From contig CM073201.1 in the NCBI GenBank assembly GCA_037042915.1, positions 1,860,001 to 1,924,000 of the forward strand: a DNA stretch of 64,000 nt, in the 5' to 3' direction. Position 1 is the stretch's first letter. Each line of letters opens with the position of its first letter. The DNA is from Auricularia sp. M13 (lineage: Eukaryota > Basidiomycota > Agaricomycetes > Auriculariales > Auriculariaceae). Below, piece after piece: positions 19,757 to 30,816 of this stretch. A program made the translations under genes and the position numbers. The notes under the pieces were generated by a model that made no database searches, had not been told where the DNA came from, and saw only the letters and a program-made list of their open reading frames with translations.

Positions 19757-21906
19757 TTAAGTTACAATGCGAAGCTTAGCCTTTTGTACAATGTGCTCCG
19801 GTGTAACATTCGCAAGCTCGTCGATCAGCGCAGGCAAAAACGTTCCTGTGCCCTTGACTTCCGGACGAGCGGCCGCAAGTTCGGAGGCGATGGTGATGGC
19901 AAGAAGACTGTTGGATAAAGAATGAGTGGAGACGCAGTAGGTTCCTGCGTCCACACACGCACCCTGCAAGGACACCCGCAAGCAAATCGCCTCGGGCAAG
20001 TTGCCCGTCTTGGGCACTACCGTCGTGGGATAGGCCCGCCGCGACACTCACAGCCGCACAGCCCGACGCGACAGCGGTACCGACCATGCAGCCGCTGCCC
20101 GTGATGTTCGGAAGTAGCGGGTGCCCATTATCGACAGCGCAGACGGAGAATCCATCAGAAATATAGTCCGTGGGACCGGTCATCACAACTATGCATTCTG
20201 GGGCGCGGTAAGACGGGTTTTCAGCCGCGCTTTCAGCGCGTACTTTCTCGACGCGCAAGGTTGCGAACAATAGACACCGGGTCTGAAAAGCCGTCTCCCA
20301 CGCTGTCGACGCCGCGTGCGCGCACCTGGTAGTGAATTGAGAAACGGAATAGGTCGGGCGAAAAGTTGTACCTCATCACTCCCATAGAGAGCCCCGATCT
20401 CGCCTGGGTTGCCCTTGATGCAAGTCGCTTGCCACAGGTTGAGCAGTTCTGGTAGTCGTAACTGTTCATTGAATCAACATCCAGCGGCCCTTGAAGATCA
20501 CTGACTGTTGCATGTCTGTCTTCGGTGCGTCGTTGCGCCAACTCCAACTGGGTCAAGGATCACTACATACTCGCCGTGTCAGAAGATGGCGCCAACAATG
20601 CCGACGATCTTACCGGGTTTCCCGTGTTGATTCGCGTGGAATCCTGTTTGCAAAAGTCAGCAGCAAGGCTTTGAGTACCTGTCGCAGCGGACCTGCCACC
20701 ATCATGCCGGTGGTATCGTCTTCCGCCAATGTCCCAATGTTGATCAGCAAAGCGCCTGGGAACTTCGCCAGATCCTCGACCTCTTTTGGGTTCGCGGACA
20801 TGAGGGGACTGGCGCCGAGGGCCAGTGTAGCGTTCGCCGACTGGTTTTGAACAACTGTGTTTGTTATCTAAGAATTTGGTTGGAACGTCACCCATCAAGA
20901 GAAGGTGACAGATTCGTACCTGGTGTACAAGGGGGCGTTTTTCCTGATGAGTGCAAAGGCTGCAGCTGCGCGTTCCAGCAGAGTCTCCGCAGTCACAGTT
21001 GCGAGAGATACGTCGGGTTTTGGCAAAGCAAGAACAGCCCTCACAATACTTGCAAGACGTTGCGAAGCCTCGCGCGGCGTGGTCGAACCGACAATATCGC
21101 TGACGACCGCTACGCCGTCCAAGCCGCGCAGCGACGGACCAGAAGACTTGATGCCATGCATCGTTCGCAGGATATTCGTCGATTTGATACCTCCTGCGGT
21201 GGCATGAGGAATTTGACGTCAAATATAAATGAGATGACATACCAATGGCGACGGTAGGCATATTCTTTCCTTCAAGTGCTGTCAAGATTTCAGCTGCACC
21301 GCGGGGGCCGAGTACAGGCTTTGTGAGCTCTTTCGTAGACGTTGGATAGATAGAGCCAACTCCAAGGTAGTTAGCGCCATCTGCGCAAGCCTTGATAGCT
21401 TCTGCCACTGTGTTGACGCTGACACCAATAATCATGTTTTCCGGCAAGATTGCGCGTGCCACAGCGATTGGCATGTCGGTCTGCCCAAGGTGTACACCTC
21501 GTGCTCCTGTTGCTAGCGCAACGTCGATGCGGTCGTTGATGATGAGAGGGACCTTGTATCGATCGCATATTTCCTTGCTTTTACGAGCGATGTCGAGAAA
21601 CTCGCAAGAGATGACAATTGAACAACTCCGCGACTTGCTCACATAGACTTGGACATACCTCGCCGGTATCGCACTTCTTCTCGCGCACTTGAACAACAGT
21701 CACACCACCTTGGATCGCCTGCGCACGTTGTCAGGCCTGGTGCGGAGCGCTGACGGCCACCGTTTTTTTTGCCCACTTCTTCGAGCGAATCTTCGTAACT
21801 CTACACCCACGATCAGCGCGTGCTAATAGAGGCTGCATGGTTCTCGCCTTGCCCAGTGGCAGTAGTTCACGCCCGGTCACAAGGTAAGGCTGAGATCGAT
21901 GTCCAT
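19757..21906 (-). CDS. THI6: Bifunctional thiamine phosphate synthase / hydroxyethylthiazole kinase
   Basis: The enzyme joins HMP-PP to HET-P (TPS domain) and phosphorylates hydroxyethylthiazole (ThiM domain). TPS half: [41 protein letters not shown], then [28 protein letters not shown] and [16 protein letters not shown]. ThiM half: [51 protein letters not shown] (two introns around 20550-20705), [21 protein letters not shown] and [10 protein letters not shown], ending [23 protein letters not shown]. Exon 1 ends with a GC donor at 21847. The expected N-terminus DLSLYLVT is present at 21870-21900 but one base seems missing between DLSL and YLVT, so ATG 21906 does not read through; an upstream exon spliced at ATCTCAG is the alternative. 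Apart from that both domains are complete. Confidence 0.9.
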
Positions 21907-22399
21907 GGCTGAGTTCAAGGGCTGCTACTAATCAACCGACCGATGACAAGAGCTTCCCCTGCCAGATTCCCATATTCATTTAGTTCACCCGCAGGTCACA
22001 ACAGCGATACGATCGTAAGAGAAGACCCAGGGTTCAATGTGTCACTCGTCTCATGATCATGGCACAGAAAGTTCGGGCGCATGTCGCGGCGGGGATCCTG
22101 CTCTTCCTTATTAGCCTGCCCTCTTATCATTGATTTTGGTTTTGTATCTGCTTTCTCTACAGATGATCTTTACGCACCTCTTGGCCAGTCGACAAACTGC
22201 GACAGCATGACGCGCGGCGTGGAATGACACCTCCACCGTTATCGTAACCGGGCATTCCATGTATACATAGCGCTTCACCCTGCAAGAACCACCTCCCGTA
22301 ACGGAACGACCCTCAACATGAGTTTTGCGTGCGCTCCATCCTTATTTCATTGGCTGCTGGACAGTGCGGGCTTTGCTGCGTTGCCCTTTGCCTCGCAGG
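21907..22399. promoter_or_regulatory. Divergent promoter region THI6 / SET gene
   Basis: This 493-bp region separates the divergent THI6 and TPR-SET genes. I looked for a thiamine pyrophosphate riboswitch consensus on the THI6 strand and saw none. Confidence 0.45.
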
Positions 22400-25121
22400 A
22401 TGGACTCGCAGATGTCGCAGTTGATGGCTCTCTTCGACTCTCTGGGTTTACCTCGTCCAACGGAGCCCAATGATCCTCGCCTGCGCGCCCTGCTTTCCAA
22501 TATGGTCAATCATACTAGCAGCCTCTCGTCAGCCTCGTCTCCGGAACGCCAATTCGAAGAACAACTCGCGCGCGCCAAAATCCAGCACGAACAAGAAAAG
22601 CGTCTTGGTCCAGGCCCTCGCCCACGTACCTCGCGATCGTCCATTGCTCAGAATATAGCACAGAATCGGCTCACCCTCGAAAATGCTCGTCAAAAACAAG
22701 AACCGATGGTACTCACCACTTTCGTTGGGTTCCCGAAGCACACTTCCAAGACACCATTGGAACAGCTAACTCGAAGTAAGCGTTGTACCCCCGTGGTCTT
22801 TCCTGTGCTGACTATTGCGAAGTTCGGCTGTCTGAAATGAGTGTACGCAAGACGCACATTGTGAGCTACTGCCTGTCCTAGCAAGAATGAAATGCTGATT
22901 GTTTACTATTGCCGTTGTTCAGGGTACATATCTGCTCTGCCGCACGTTCACTTGGCCTAGTACGTCGTATTCGGTATCATTATATCCTGTTAACTTCATG
23001 CGTGGGCAGGTCGACTAGTTGCTGTTCAAGTCGGCATCGAGGATCCCGACGGCGACGTTGAGGTCTGCAACTTCTACAACTACCCCGAGACCTTCATGGC
23101 CCCGATGGAGTCCCTGGACGAGCTATTCCCCCTAGGGACCATCTTCGCCATACGCGAACCGACACTGAAGATGAACGCACAGGGCACTGCTGCAGTTCTT
23201 CGCGTCGATTCACCGTCTGACATCATCATATTGCGCACCTCCGATCCTCTCATCCGAGGCATTAGGTGGAAAGCGCCTTCATCCACAGTGGACATGCCTC
23301 AGACGGCCGCAGCTTGGAAGGAACGCGGGAATTCGCACTTCAAGCAGGGAAGGTTCTACGCTGCCAGCGTAGCCTATACCCGAGGACTCGAGATAGAACC
23401 AGCTTCTCACACTTTGCTGCTGAATCGATCTCTCGCGTACCTGCAGCTCGACTATTTCTCGTCTGCTTTGGTAGATGCCGAGCAGGTCTCGTCTGACGAT
23501 GTCGTCGAACCCATGGATAAAGTCAAGGCGCTCTTTCGCTCGGCCCGTGCTTGCTATGGGCTACAGCGGTTCACGCGCGCTCGAGACCTATTTCGCGATG
23601 TCCTTGCCATCGACCCTCGACAGCGCGACAGCAGTATGTGGCTTCAGCGCTGTGAGGCGCGGATGAAGGAAGCTAGCCAAGGAGACAGCGCGTTCGACTG
23701 GATCAAGATGTTTCGAGACAGCCAGGAGAACCCTAAACTAGACGTTTCGGATTGGCTGGGGCCTGTTCGTATCGCACCTATTCCGACGCGCGGTGGTGGG
23801 AGGGGAATGGTTGCCACACGCCCAATTCAAGTCGGGGAGCTGTTGGTAAAGTACTTCCAATTTGTATAGTTTCAGTTGTACTTATCGTGGATACTCAGAT
23901 GGTGTCAAAAGCGTACGCCTCGTCGTTTACAGTCGAGCGCCCCAGCGACGGCCATGCGATCATCATCGGTCTCAACCTGTTGATTGATCGACTTGAATCT
24001 CGGTCGCAGGTCGAAGTATTGAATACGGTCATCGCCAAAGTCATGGAGTCACCAGTAACCTCGTCGTCCATATACGGTCTCTACGCTGGACCTTCCTATC
24101 CCGCCCCGCCGCTGGAATATACCGGCATCGCTGAAGCTCGCAGCAATGCCGATGAGGGGTCTGTGTTGGATGTCGACGTGCTTCATATTGAGCACGTTAT
24201 CAACTTCAACGCCTTTGGTCCGCATCGCTTGCGTCCCGCAGCGTTCACGAACTTGGGCTCATCAAACGAGATGGATCAACCTTCCGCGCTCTACCTTCTG
24301 CCTTCGTTGATCAACCACGCATGCGCTGGGACAGCTAGTTACGGATTCTTCGGCGACATCATGGTGATTCGTTCTACGCAGGCTCTGAAGGAAGGAGACG
24401 AAATCACTATGCCTTACACTGGCGAAGCATCATTCTTGGAGCGCAAGAAGAAGCTCGCAAAGCATATCGAGACTTGCGACTGCTGGCTCTGCCACGAGGA
24501 GCGTCGAGACGGCGTGGACAACTATACGAAGCGGGCGGGAATCCTAGCAGACCGACAACGTGACATAAAGGAAAGGAAAAGGCCTTCAATCGACAGGGCT
24601 CGAGAGCTCATCCACCTGCTGGGCAGAACTTATCGCCCTGGCGCTGGGGCAATCCGCCCTGCCATGGCCCATTTCCACCATACTCTAGCGCACGCGATGT
24701 CTATTGAGGCACTCAATCAGCACGCCCTCTATGCTGACGCCGCACGAGCTGATATGGATGCTTTGGAGGCGTGTGGGATAACTGTTAATGACAAGAGTTT
24801 GCAGGGCAGACTGGCGAAGAACCATCATGCTACTTTGCCCATCGCAACCACCCGCGCACCCATATTATTCAACCATGCTCCTATGATAACTCTCATGATT
24901 ACAGCTGCCTTCTGTTCGATGAGCGATGTGTATCGTGCTCGCCGCTGGCTCGCTGCAGCCCAATGGTGTACGCCTCTCCCACAATTCGAGTCACTTTTCG
25001 ATTACTAATGCGCGTTGGTACAGTGCACAATGTCTCTTACGGAGGGGGCGAGCCTCTCTTCAGATTGATGCACAAGGACATTCTTGAGAAAACGGGTATA
25101 CGCGAGTATTTGTGTCTGTAA
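22400..25121 (+). CDS. TPR and SET (SMYD-like) domain protein
   Basis: The start MDSQMSQLMALFDSLGL lies at 22400. After an N-terminal helical region and three or four short introns, a conserved segment ... LVAVQVGIEDPDGDVEVCNFYNYPE leads to a TPR array (AAAWKERGNSHFKQGRFYAASVAYTRGLEIEP, then LFRSARACYGLQRFTRARDLF). The split SET domain follows: GGRGMVATRPIQVGELL before the intron near 23850-23895. After it come SLINHACAGTASYGF (NHxC motif) and LKEGDEITMPYTGEASFLERKK (the catalytic Tyr segment), then the post-SET cysteines CDCWLCHEER. The I-SET region between them is long. The architecture suggests a protein lysine methyltransferase of the SMYD/Set5 group; the substrate cannot be deduced. The C-terminus is a helical repeat-like region ending ILEKTGIREYLCL. 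Confidence 0.85.
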
Positions 25122-25341
25122 GCGTAGGCAATGGAGGATGCCCATGTAGCCTGACCATGTAGTTTCCGGACGTGCAATGACTGTTAGGAAATACGATTTT
25201 CTCTCGTTTCATACTTTGCGTCAGGCATCTCCAGAACAGAACGGTACCGTAACCGGCTGATTCTTGGTATCAGTACTTGCACAAATAAACGACGCCGCGG
25301 CCAGGCTGCGTTGTCACGGTGACGCCGCAAGACCTTCCTAC
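25122..25341. other. Short intergenic spacer
   Basis: This 220-bp spacer between the SET gene and GPI18 contains no recognisable gene. It should hold a polyadenylation site and the GPI18 promoter. Confidence 0.4.
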
Positions 25342-26610
25342 ATGGCCGAGGTAGCCCGAGTTCAAGTTGCGCGATGGGCAACAGTACAACGATTCGCTGC
25401 AGTGGCATACTTGAATGCTGCTGCCTGGCTGCTTCCCCTGTTCGACGCGTCACCGTTGGTCGCAACCGATCTTTCGACCAGCTGGACGTTGCGCTGGGAC
25501 GCTTTCTACTTCGCTAGCATAATACACCGCAAGTATGTGTACGAGCAGCACTGGGCCTTCTTCCCGGGTCTGCCTTTCGTCGCACGTTTGCTTGCGCGAC
25601 TGTTCAGGGCGGATGTCCTCTTCGTTGGATCGGTGGTCTCGTTCCTGTGCAACCCCATTCTGCATCTTTACGACCTGACTCTTGAGCTCACTGCATCGGT
25701 GTCGCTGTCTCGACTCGTCGCAGCGCTATCACTCCTGCCTTCCAGCCCTGCCACCTTGATTTACGCGCCGTACGCGGAGCCATACTTTACGATGCTTTCT
25801 TACACCGGTACGCCATAACTTGTCAGTGTACGGAGGAAAAATAACTGACATTGTGTGTAGGCATGCTCGCATGCGCCCAAAGGAGATATGAAGCAGCAAG
25901 TCTGGCGTTCACACTGGCATCCGTTTTCCGCTCAAATGGCATGATACTCGGAGGTTTCATCCTATGGGACCTCGTGGCAGAGCCTGTGCTTGCTTCACGC
26001 AAGCTGTCAACTGTCAGAATGTCGCTAGCACTCTGCGCTCGATACTGACCACTGTCTATAGCTCAAGCCGCGGCGTACGATCCTCGCATGCCTCCTCTCG
26101 CTAGCTCCTGCAGCGCCATTCGTACTCTTCCAGCGCAATGCATACCTGCGGTTCTGTAGAGGCGAGGGACGGCCGACGTGGTGCTCTGGAGCAATACCAT
26201 TCATATACTCTCATATTCAAGGAAAATATTGGGTCAATGGCTTCCTGCGGTATTGGACTATCTCACAGCTGCCAAATTTCCTCATCGCAGCACCGGTTTA
26301 CATGCTGCTACTCACTGGATGCTATGTGCATCTTCGGAATCGTATACAAGGAGCAACGAAAGATAATTTCTTTCGTTCTCGCCGATTCACGCCACACGCT
26401 CTTCACGCGGCATTCTTGACGCTTTCCATCCTGTTTGCCGGCAACGTCCAGATCATTCTGCGACTTGCCCCCTCGATGCCGTTCGTATATTGGTCGGCAG
26501 CCTGGCTATGGCTGGAGCATCCCAACTGGGCGAAACTTTGGGTCGGCTGGAGTGCATGCTGGGGAGCGGTTTCTATAATCCTCTGGGCAGCATTCTTGCC
26601 CCCAGCGTAG
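25342..26610 (+). CDS. GPI18: GPI mannosyltransferase 2 (PIG-V/Gpi18)
   Basis: Gpi18/PIG-V is the multipass ER enzyme that adds the second mannose to GPI anchor precursors. The first exon reads MAEVARVQVARWATVQRFAAVAYLN, then the lumenal motif RWDAFYFASIIHRKYVYEQHWAFFPGLPF (around 25490-25575), the key family signature, with the Asp typical of GT-C transferases. Further helices, LSLLPSSPATLIYAPYAEPYFTMLSY-TG and RSNGMILGGFILWDLV, are conserved in the family, as is the later PFIYSHIQGKYWVNGFLRYWT and QLPNFLIAAPVY. Two short introns (around 25806-25860 and 26022-26060) fit. Length (about 400 residues) is normal. The neighbour downstream converges with it, with only 86 bp between stops. Confidence 0.88.
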
Positions 26611-26696
26611 ATGAGGCCATTATCATCGTGGATAGAAATTAACTTCCCGGTCGTTGTTACATTACATAGTCATGCGCTGCACATTGTAAACGTTAT

Positions 26697-28361
26697 TCAT
26701 GACTTGTGCACAGCTGCCTTGAGCCGTTGTCGTAACGAATTGGACGCGTCTGTCGAGGTTGGACTGCCTGGGTCTTGCGTCGGTCGGTCGTCTTTTGGCG
26801 GATGTGCAGGAACTGGGCCTGTAGCAGTCACTGCCGGGTTGACCGCGACGGCAGGTTGGAGGGTCGGCGCAGAGTTTTCTTTGAATATTCCAAGTTCACC
26901 CGGTCCGACGTACTCGATGGTTTCGGATAGAAGCGCAATGCGAGTCCATCGCCTGTACCGAGTAAACTGGAGGCTATGAGTAGCGGCACGCACGATGCGC
27001 AATTTAGAGTACCAACCTTGCCAATGCCACCCTTGTTGCTCGCTGACTCCCATTTGTTATCAAAGTATGTCCAGCCGTCGGGATCGGTCAGGTATTCTTC
27101 GCGCTCGGCGGGCGCATGAGCGTCAGCGCCGTCTTTGTTATCCGCAGGTAAGCCGGAACCGAAGTCTTGCGAAGACGACGACGAGACGGCATTCTTGAGT
27201 TTCATAGCCAGTTTGCTGCCCGATTGAGCGTCCTCCTGGACAAACAGCGGCTGCTTCTCGATGCGTCGTACTTCAGGAGCGCCATTGACCTCGCGGCGCA
27301 CAACTACTTTCCATTCGCCCTCCTCCCATGTCCACCGCGCGGTACGCTTGACACGCCCGCCCTTTCCATCCGGTGCAAAGACTGTGGTCGTCGGTGGGAG
27401 GGCGAATACGCTGGGCGGTGCGACGGGCTGCTGGTTGGCTGCACACCACGATGGCCGTTCGCTGGGAACGAGAGCGGCAGTCCAGTCGAGGCCAACCCAC
27501 CAACGCTGGTTTTCGTAGATGGTGAAGAGGAAGCGAACGCTGGGTCCATGTTCCTGCGCGCTGAGTGCGTCCAGCACTGGCGCCAAAGGTTGCAGCGATG
27601 AGTCTACGAGGGGTTCGCCAGAAAGGACGGCCCAGAGGCGCGCAGAGCCATGGCGTGCGAATGCGCTGGAGAGGAAGACCGAGCGAAGAGAGCGGGCCCA
27701 TGGTGCTCGCCATGTGATAAGCAGCGTGCCGAAAAGCGCGAGCAGGACGCGGATGCGTATAAAGTGCATGAAGAGCACATACGGTATCCAGACTATTGCT
27801 ATCACGCGTAGGACCACCTGCGGCGCCAGCGTGGGTAACGCTGGAAGATGCGGGACCAGAGTCTGGATGCGGGCAACATGCTCCAGCGTCTCGTGCAGTG
27901 TCTCCTCAGTCGCTGGCTGCGGGGGCGTAGGCTCGGAGGGTCTTAATTGGGGCAGCGTGCCTAGCAGTGCAAATGGCAGGAAATATCTGGAATATTTGGC
28001 GCGCGCGAATGAATACGAATGACCGCATAACACGCTTCGTGGCCGACACTCACCGTACGCTGTAGTCCGTCACGAGACAGAGTCCCCACCACGCGGCGAG
28101 TAGCAGCCAGCTCTCCGACGTCCGTGGAGACGACCAGGAAAATACCTCGGCCAGCCAGCGCGAGTGCGCGATGAACGGGGCGAGGTCCAGCAGCAGACGC
28201 GTCACATGCGGCGGCAGGCTCATTAGTTCTGCCAGAGACGGCGCGGACGGCCGCGAGACCAGCGACGGGCTCGTGTCTTGTTGCGTGGGTTGCGACATGG
28301 CCCTGGGAGTGAGTAGAAAGGATATGTACGGGTCAAGCAGGGGTGTGTCAACTGCCGCCAT
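26697..28361 (-). CDS. Pex23-family peroxin with dysferlin (DysF) domain
   Basis: This is a membrane protein of the Pex23/Pex30/31/32 group, which shape ER-peroxisome contacts and regulate peroxisome size. From MAAVDTPLLDPYISFLL the hydrophobic N-terminal domain contains LMSLPPHVTRLLLDLAP and, after an intron at about 27990-28055, KYSRYFLPFALL, APQVVLRVIAIVWIPYVL and IRVLLALFGTLLITWRAPW. The DysF module follows: RFLFTIYENQRWWVGLDWT...LVPSERPSWC, and its C-terminal half DPDGWTYFDNKWESASNKGGIGKVG spliced to FTRYRRWTRIALL. The tail is P/S-rich and ends LRQRLKAAVHKS. An alternative start is the second Met (MSQPTQQ) about 20 codons in. Family identity is well supported; which of Pex23/30/31/32 it corresponds to cannot be said. 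Confidence 0.85.
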
Positions 28362-28448
28362 ACAAGGGCGGTTTGCCGGAGTTTGTTGGATGTGAGCCTT
28401 CTCATCTCGTGTTTTGCGAGCGCCGTGTCTTTTACAGAATACAGTACT

Positions 28449-29832
28449 CTACAGGCTGGCAAGCTCGTCATCATTGAATATCGCAGTCAACAGCTTTCCA
28501 TCCGCCCTGACGACCCCGCGGTACATGCCTGTGCAATTCATGGGCATTGCAACTTGCACAAGCCATCAGTGTCCTTCCCGAGAACATAGCTGGGTGCTCG
28601 TACCATTTCCCCTGTCATCAAGCGCAATGAGCCCTCCCACGCCAGCATCGGCACGCAAGTGTTCGACTACATTCCGACCAGCCTTGCGAACCGACTCTCC
28701 GAGATAATGCATTCGACGAGCCAGCGTCGACGCAGTGTTTTGCCGGATGAAGTACTGCCGCTTTTATTAGTATTGGCGCGATTGCAGGAAGGCCACGCAC
28801 GTCGCCATCCCCAGTTCCGGACACTCCAACCGCTCGTGGCTTGCGCGCGAGCTTCAACCACCAGCGTTTCAGAGGGTTACTCGCCGCCGGCCATTCTTCC
28901 GCCCAAAAGCCCGCGCCAGCTATCGGCGTGTCTCCAATACGTCCAACGAGCTGCAGATACAGGAACGTTAAGACATGGGCAGGTGGGGGGTGCACGATGG
29001 TTGTTTTTACCTTGTTGGTCTTCCCTCCCGTCGACGTGCAGGCCGCAATGCAGCCATGCACATCCAGCGCCACAGCACCGACCGTACCCTGAGGCAGATA
29101 TTCGTCCTTCAAGTACGCCTGGGCATCCGGTGGGTCTTCTGGCAACCCGAGTCCCCTTCTGTGCTCGGCCCAACGTTTCTGGGTGAAGAAGTAGGAGGGG
29201 TCGACGAGCTCAGCGCCAAGGTCGGCGCCAATATCCTCCGCGGCAGCGCCTGACATGAACGCATGCGGGCCTGCGTCCGGGGCCAAATATAATGCACGTG
29301 CGAGTTGAGATGGGTTCTTCGCGCGCGACAGGAGAGTGAGCGCGAATCCGCGGCGAGACGCAGGGATGCTGGGTTGCTCGCTGGAGGCTTGGATAGCATG
29401 AGCGAACTCTCGAGCTCATTCTGCGTACGCGTATCAAGCGTCGAACAGATAAACAATGGAGATGCGCCCACCTTTCCTGCAACGTTGAACACGGCCCCCT
29501 TGCCTGCGTTGAAAAGTGGGCAATCTGCAAGGTGGGAATAACGACTTTGGATACCATCTTGCTATAGGTATGTAGGACATACCCTCCATTACACTGACTG
29601 CGGCAACGACGGCGTCCATGGCATCTCCACCGCCATCCAGGACATCGTGACCGGCCTGAAGGGCTTGTTCCAGTGAGCGGCGGTACTCGACTCGTTGCTC
29701 TGGTGTTGAGCCCTCCTTGGTGAAGGTCCCAGCCCCTCCATGAATAACGAGCACATGCTTTGCGCTTGCCTTGGCATGCAAGGGCATGCTGCTCTTTTCC
29801 GAACAAATGGACATCGTCGAGTCGTCGGTCAA
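28449..29832 (-). CDS. Isoaspartyl peptidase / L-asparaginase (Ntn hydrolase)
   Basis: This is a plant/human ASRGL1-type enzyme that hydrolyses L-asparagine and beta-aspartyl dipeptides after autocleavage. The alpha part starts HVLVIHGGAGTFTKEG and continues LDGGGDAMDAVVAAVSVMEG; after an intron, CPLFNAGKGAVFN. The nucleophile motif GTVGAVALDVHG (around 29040-29075) carries the Thr that becomes the N-terminus of the beta subunit, followed by ACTSTGGKTNK and GRIGDTPIAGAGFWAE. After further introns, YFIRQNTASTLARRMHYL, GVGGLIALDDRGN and VAMPMNCTGMYRG complete the enzyme. The CDS ends at 28449. All catalytic landmarks are intact. The gene is 87 bp from the 5' end of the Pex23-like gene, which is transcribed the same way. 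Confidence 0.9.
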
Positions 29833-30816
29833 GATAGGCAGTAATCGCGGACAGAGTGTCGGGGAGCATACTCAACGTCACGGTTACTGGCCAATGCAAT
29901 TACTTCGTTAATAAAAAATGTACAAGAAGCCGTATACTGGACCCAGGAATCAAGTGCAATTGCACTCGACTCTGCAGTGGACCTTGGGCCGGTTCGGAGT
30001 CTGATTGTCTACAAGTGAACACCAGGACAGGGCACAAATATCGAAATCATGACTTCCAGTTCATGATTTACCTGACAGTTTGTTTTTAGTAACATTTAGA
30101 TGTGCCGAGGGCACAGTACGTACATCGGTTAGAAAGCTCGTCGGGTGAACCCCTGACTACATGTCGAGGACAGCAGTGAATGGGACGAATGACGTTGTAA
30201 TAGGGAGGAATGGCGAGGGTGTGAAGCCCGAACTGGTCAAAAATCGTCAAGAGCGAGGCATGTAACAGGCGCTGCGGTGGGCAACAGCGACACCGGGAGA
30301 ACAGGGCCATTAGGATGGACAGCGGCGGCAGGTTGAAATGGATGGCGGCCGGCTGGTGCCAATGCATCTGGGCGCCGCACGCGCTGAGCAGCGCCCATGC
30401 AGCCGGCAACGACTTGTCCTGGGACGACGTCGGCGACGGTCGCCTACGCATGGGAGATTACAAAAGAAGAAGAGGCGGGTGGGCCGAAAGCCGCGTGCCT
30501 GGGTCCACGGACAGCGCCGCCGTATTGGACAGCGAGCTCGGCGACTATGCAGGGAAAGCGGCGGTGGAATGTGGGCAGGACACACGAGCTGCGCGGGGTA
30601 TGGAGTGCCCTGGAGTCCGTGTCATCTGGTTCGCGAGACCGAGAGCCGCAACGAGAGCCTGCTTCATCACCCGGGCTCGGCGATGGACTACGGGCCGCGA
30701 GCAGCGAGCGACGGCATGTGGGCGAGCAGTAGCAGGGCGTGAACGACAGTGGCGGGGGTAGATAGGGCGGAGCAAGGTCAATGGAAGAGAGGCAGGCGGA
30801 AACCGCCGACGGTCGG
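29833..30816. other. GC-rich gap; possible unassigned minus-strand gene
   Basis: About 1 kb separates divergent genes. From 30090 to 30780 the sequence is GC-rich and keeps long open frames on the minus strand. One is an S/P/R-rich frame ending at 30444; another (30086-30451) contains IHFNLPPLSILMALFSRC. I could not chain them by plausible introns into a protein I recognise. They may be a small unrecognised gene or simply GC-rich promoter sequence. Confidence 0.35.

Noticed and set aside
21907-22399. Thiamine pyrophosphate riboswitch upstream of THI6
   Set aside because: I saw no convincing match to the conserved TPP aptamer core (CUGAGA ... GAUAAUGCCAGCG-like) on the THI6 strand.
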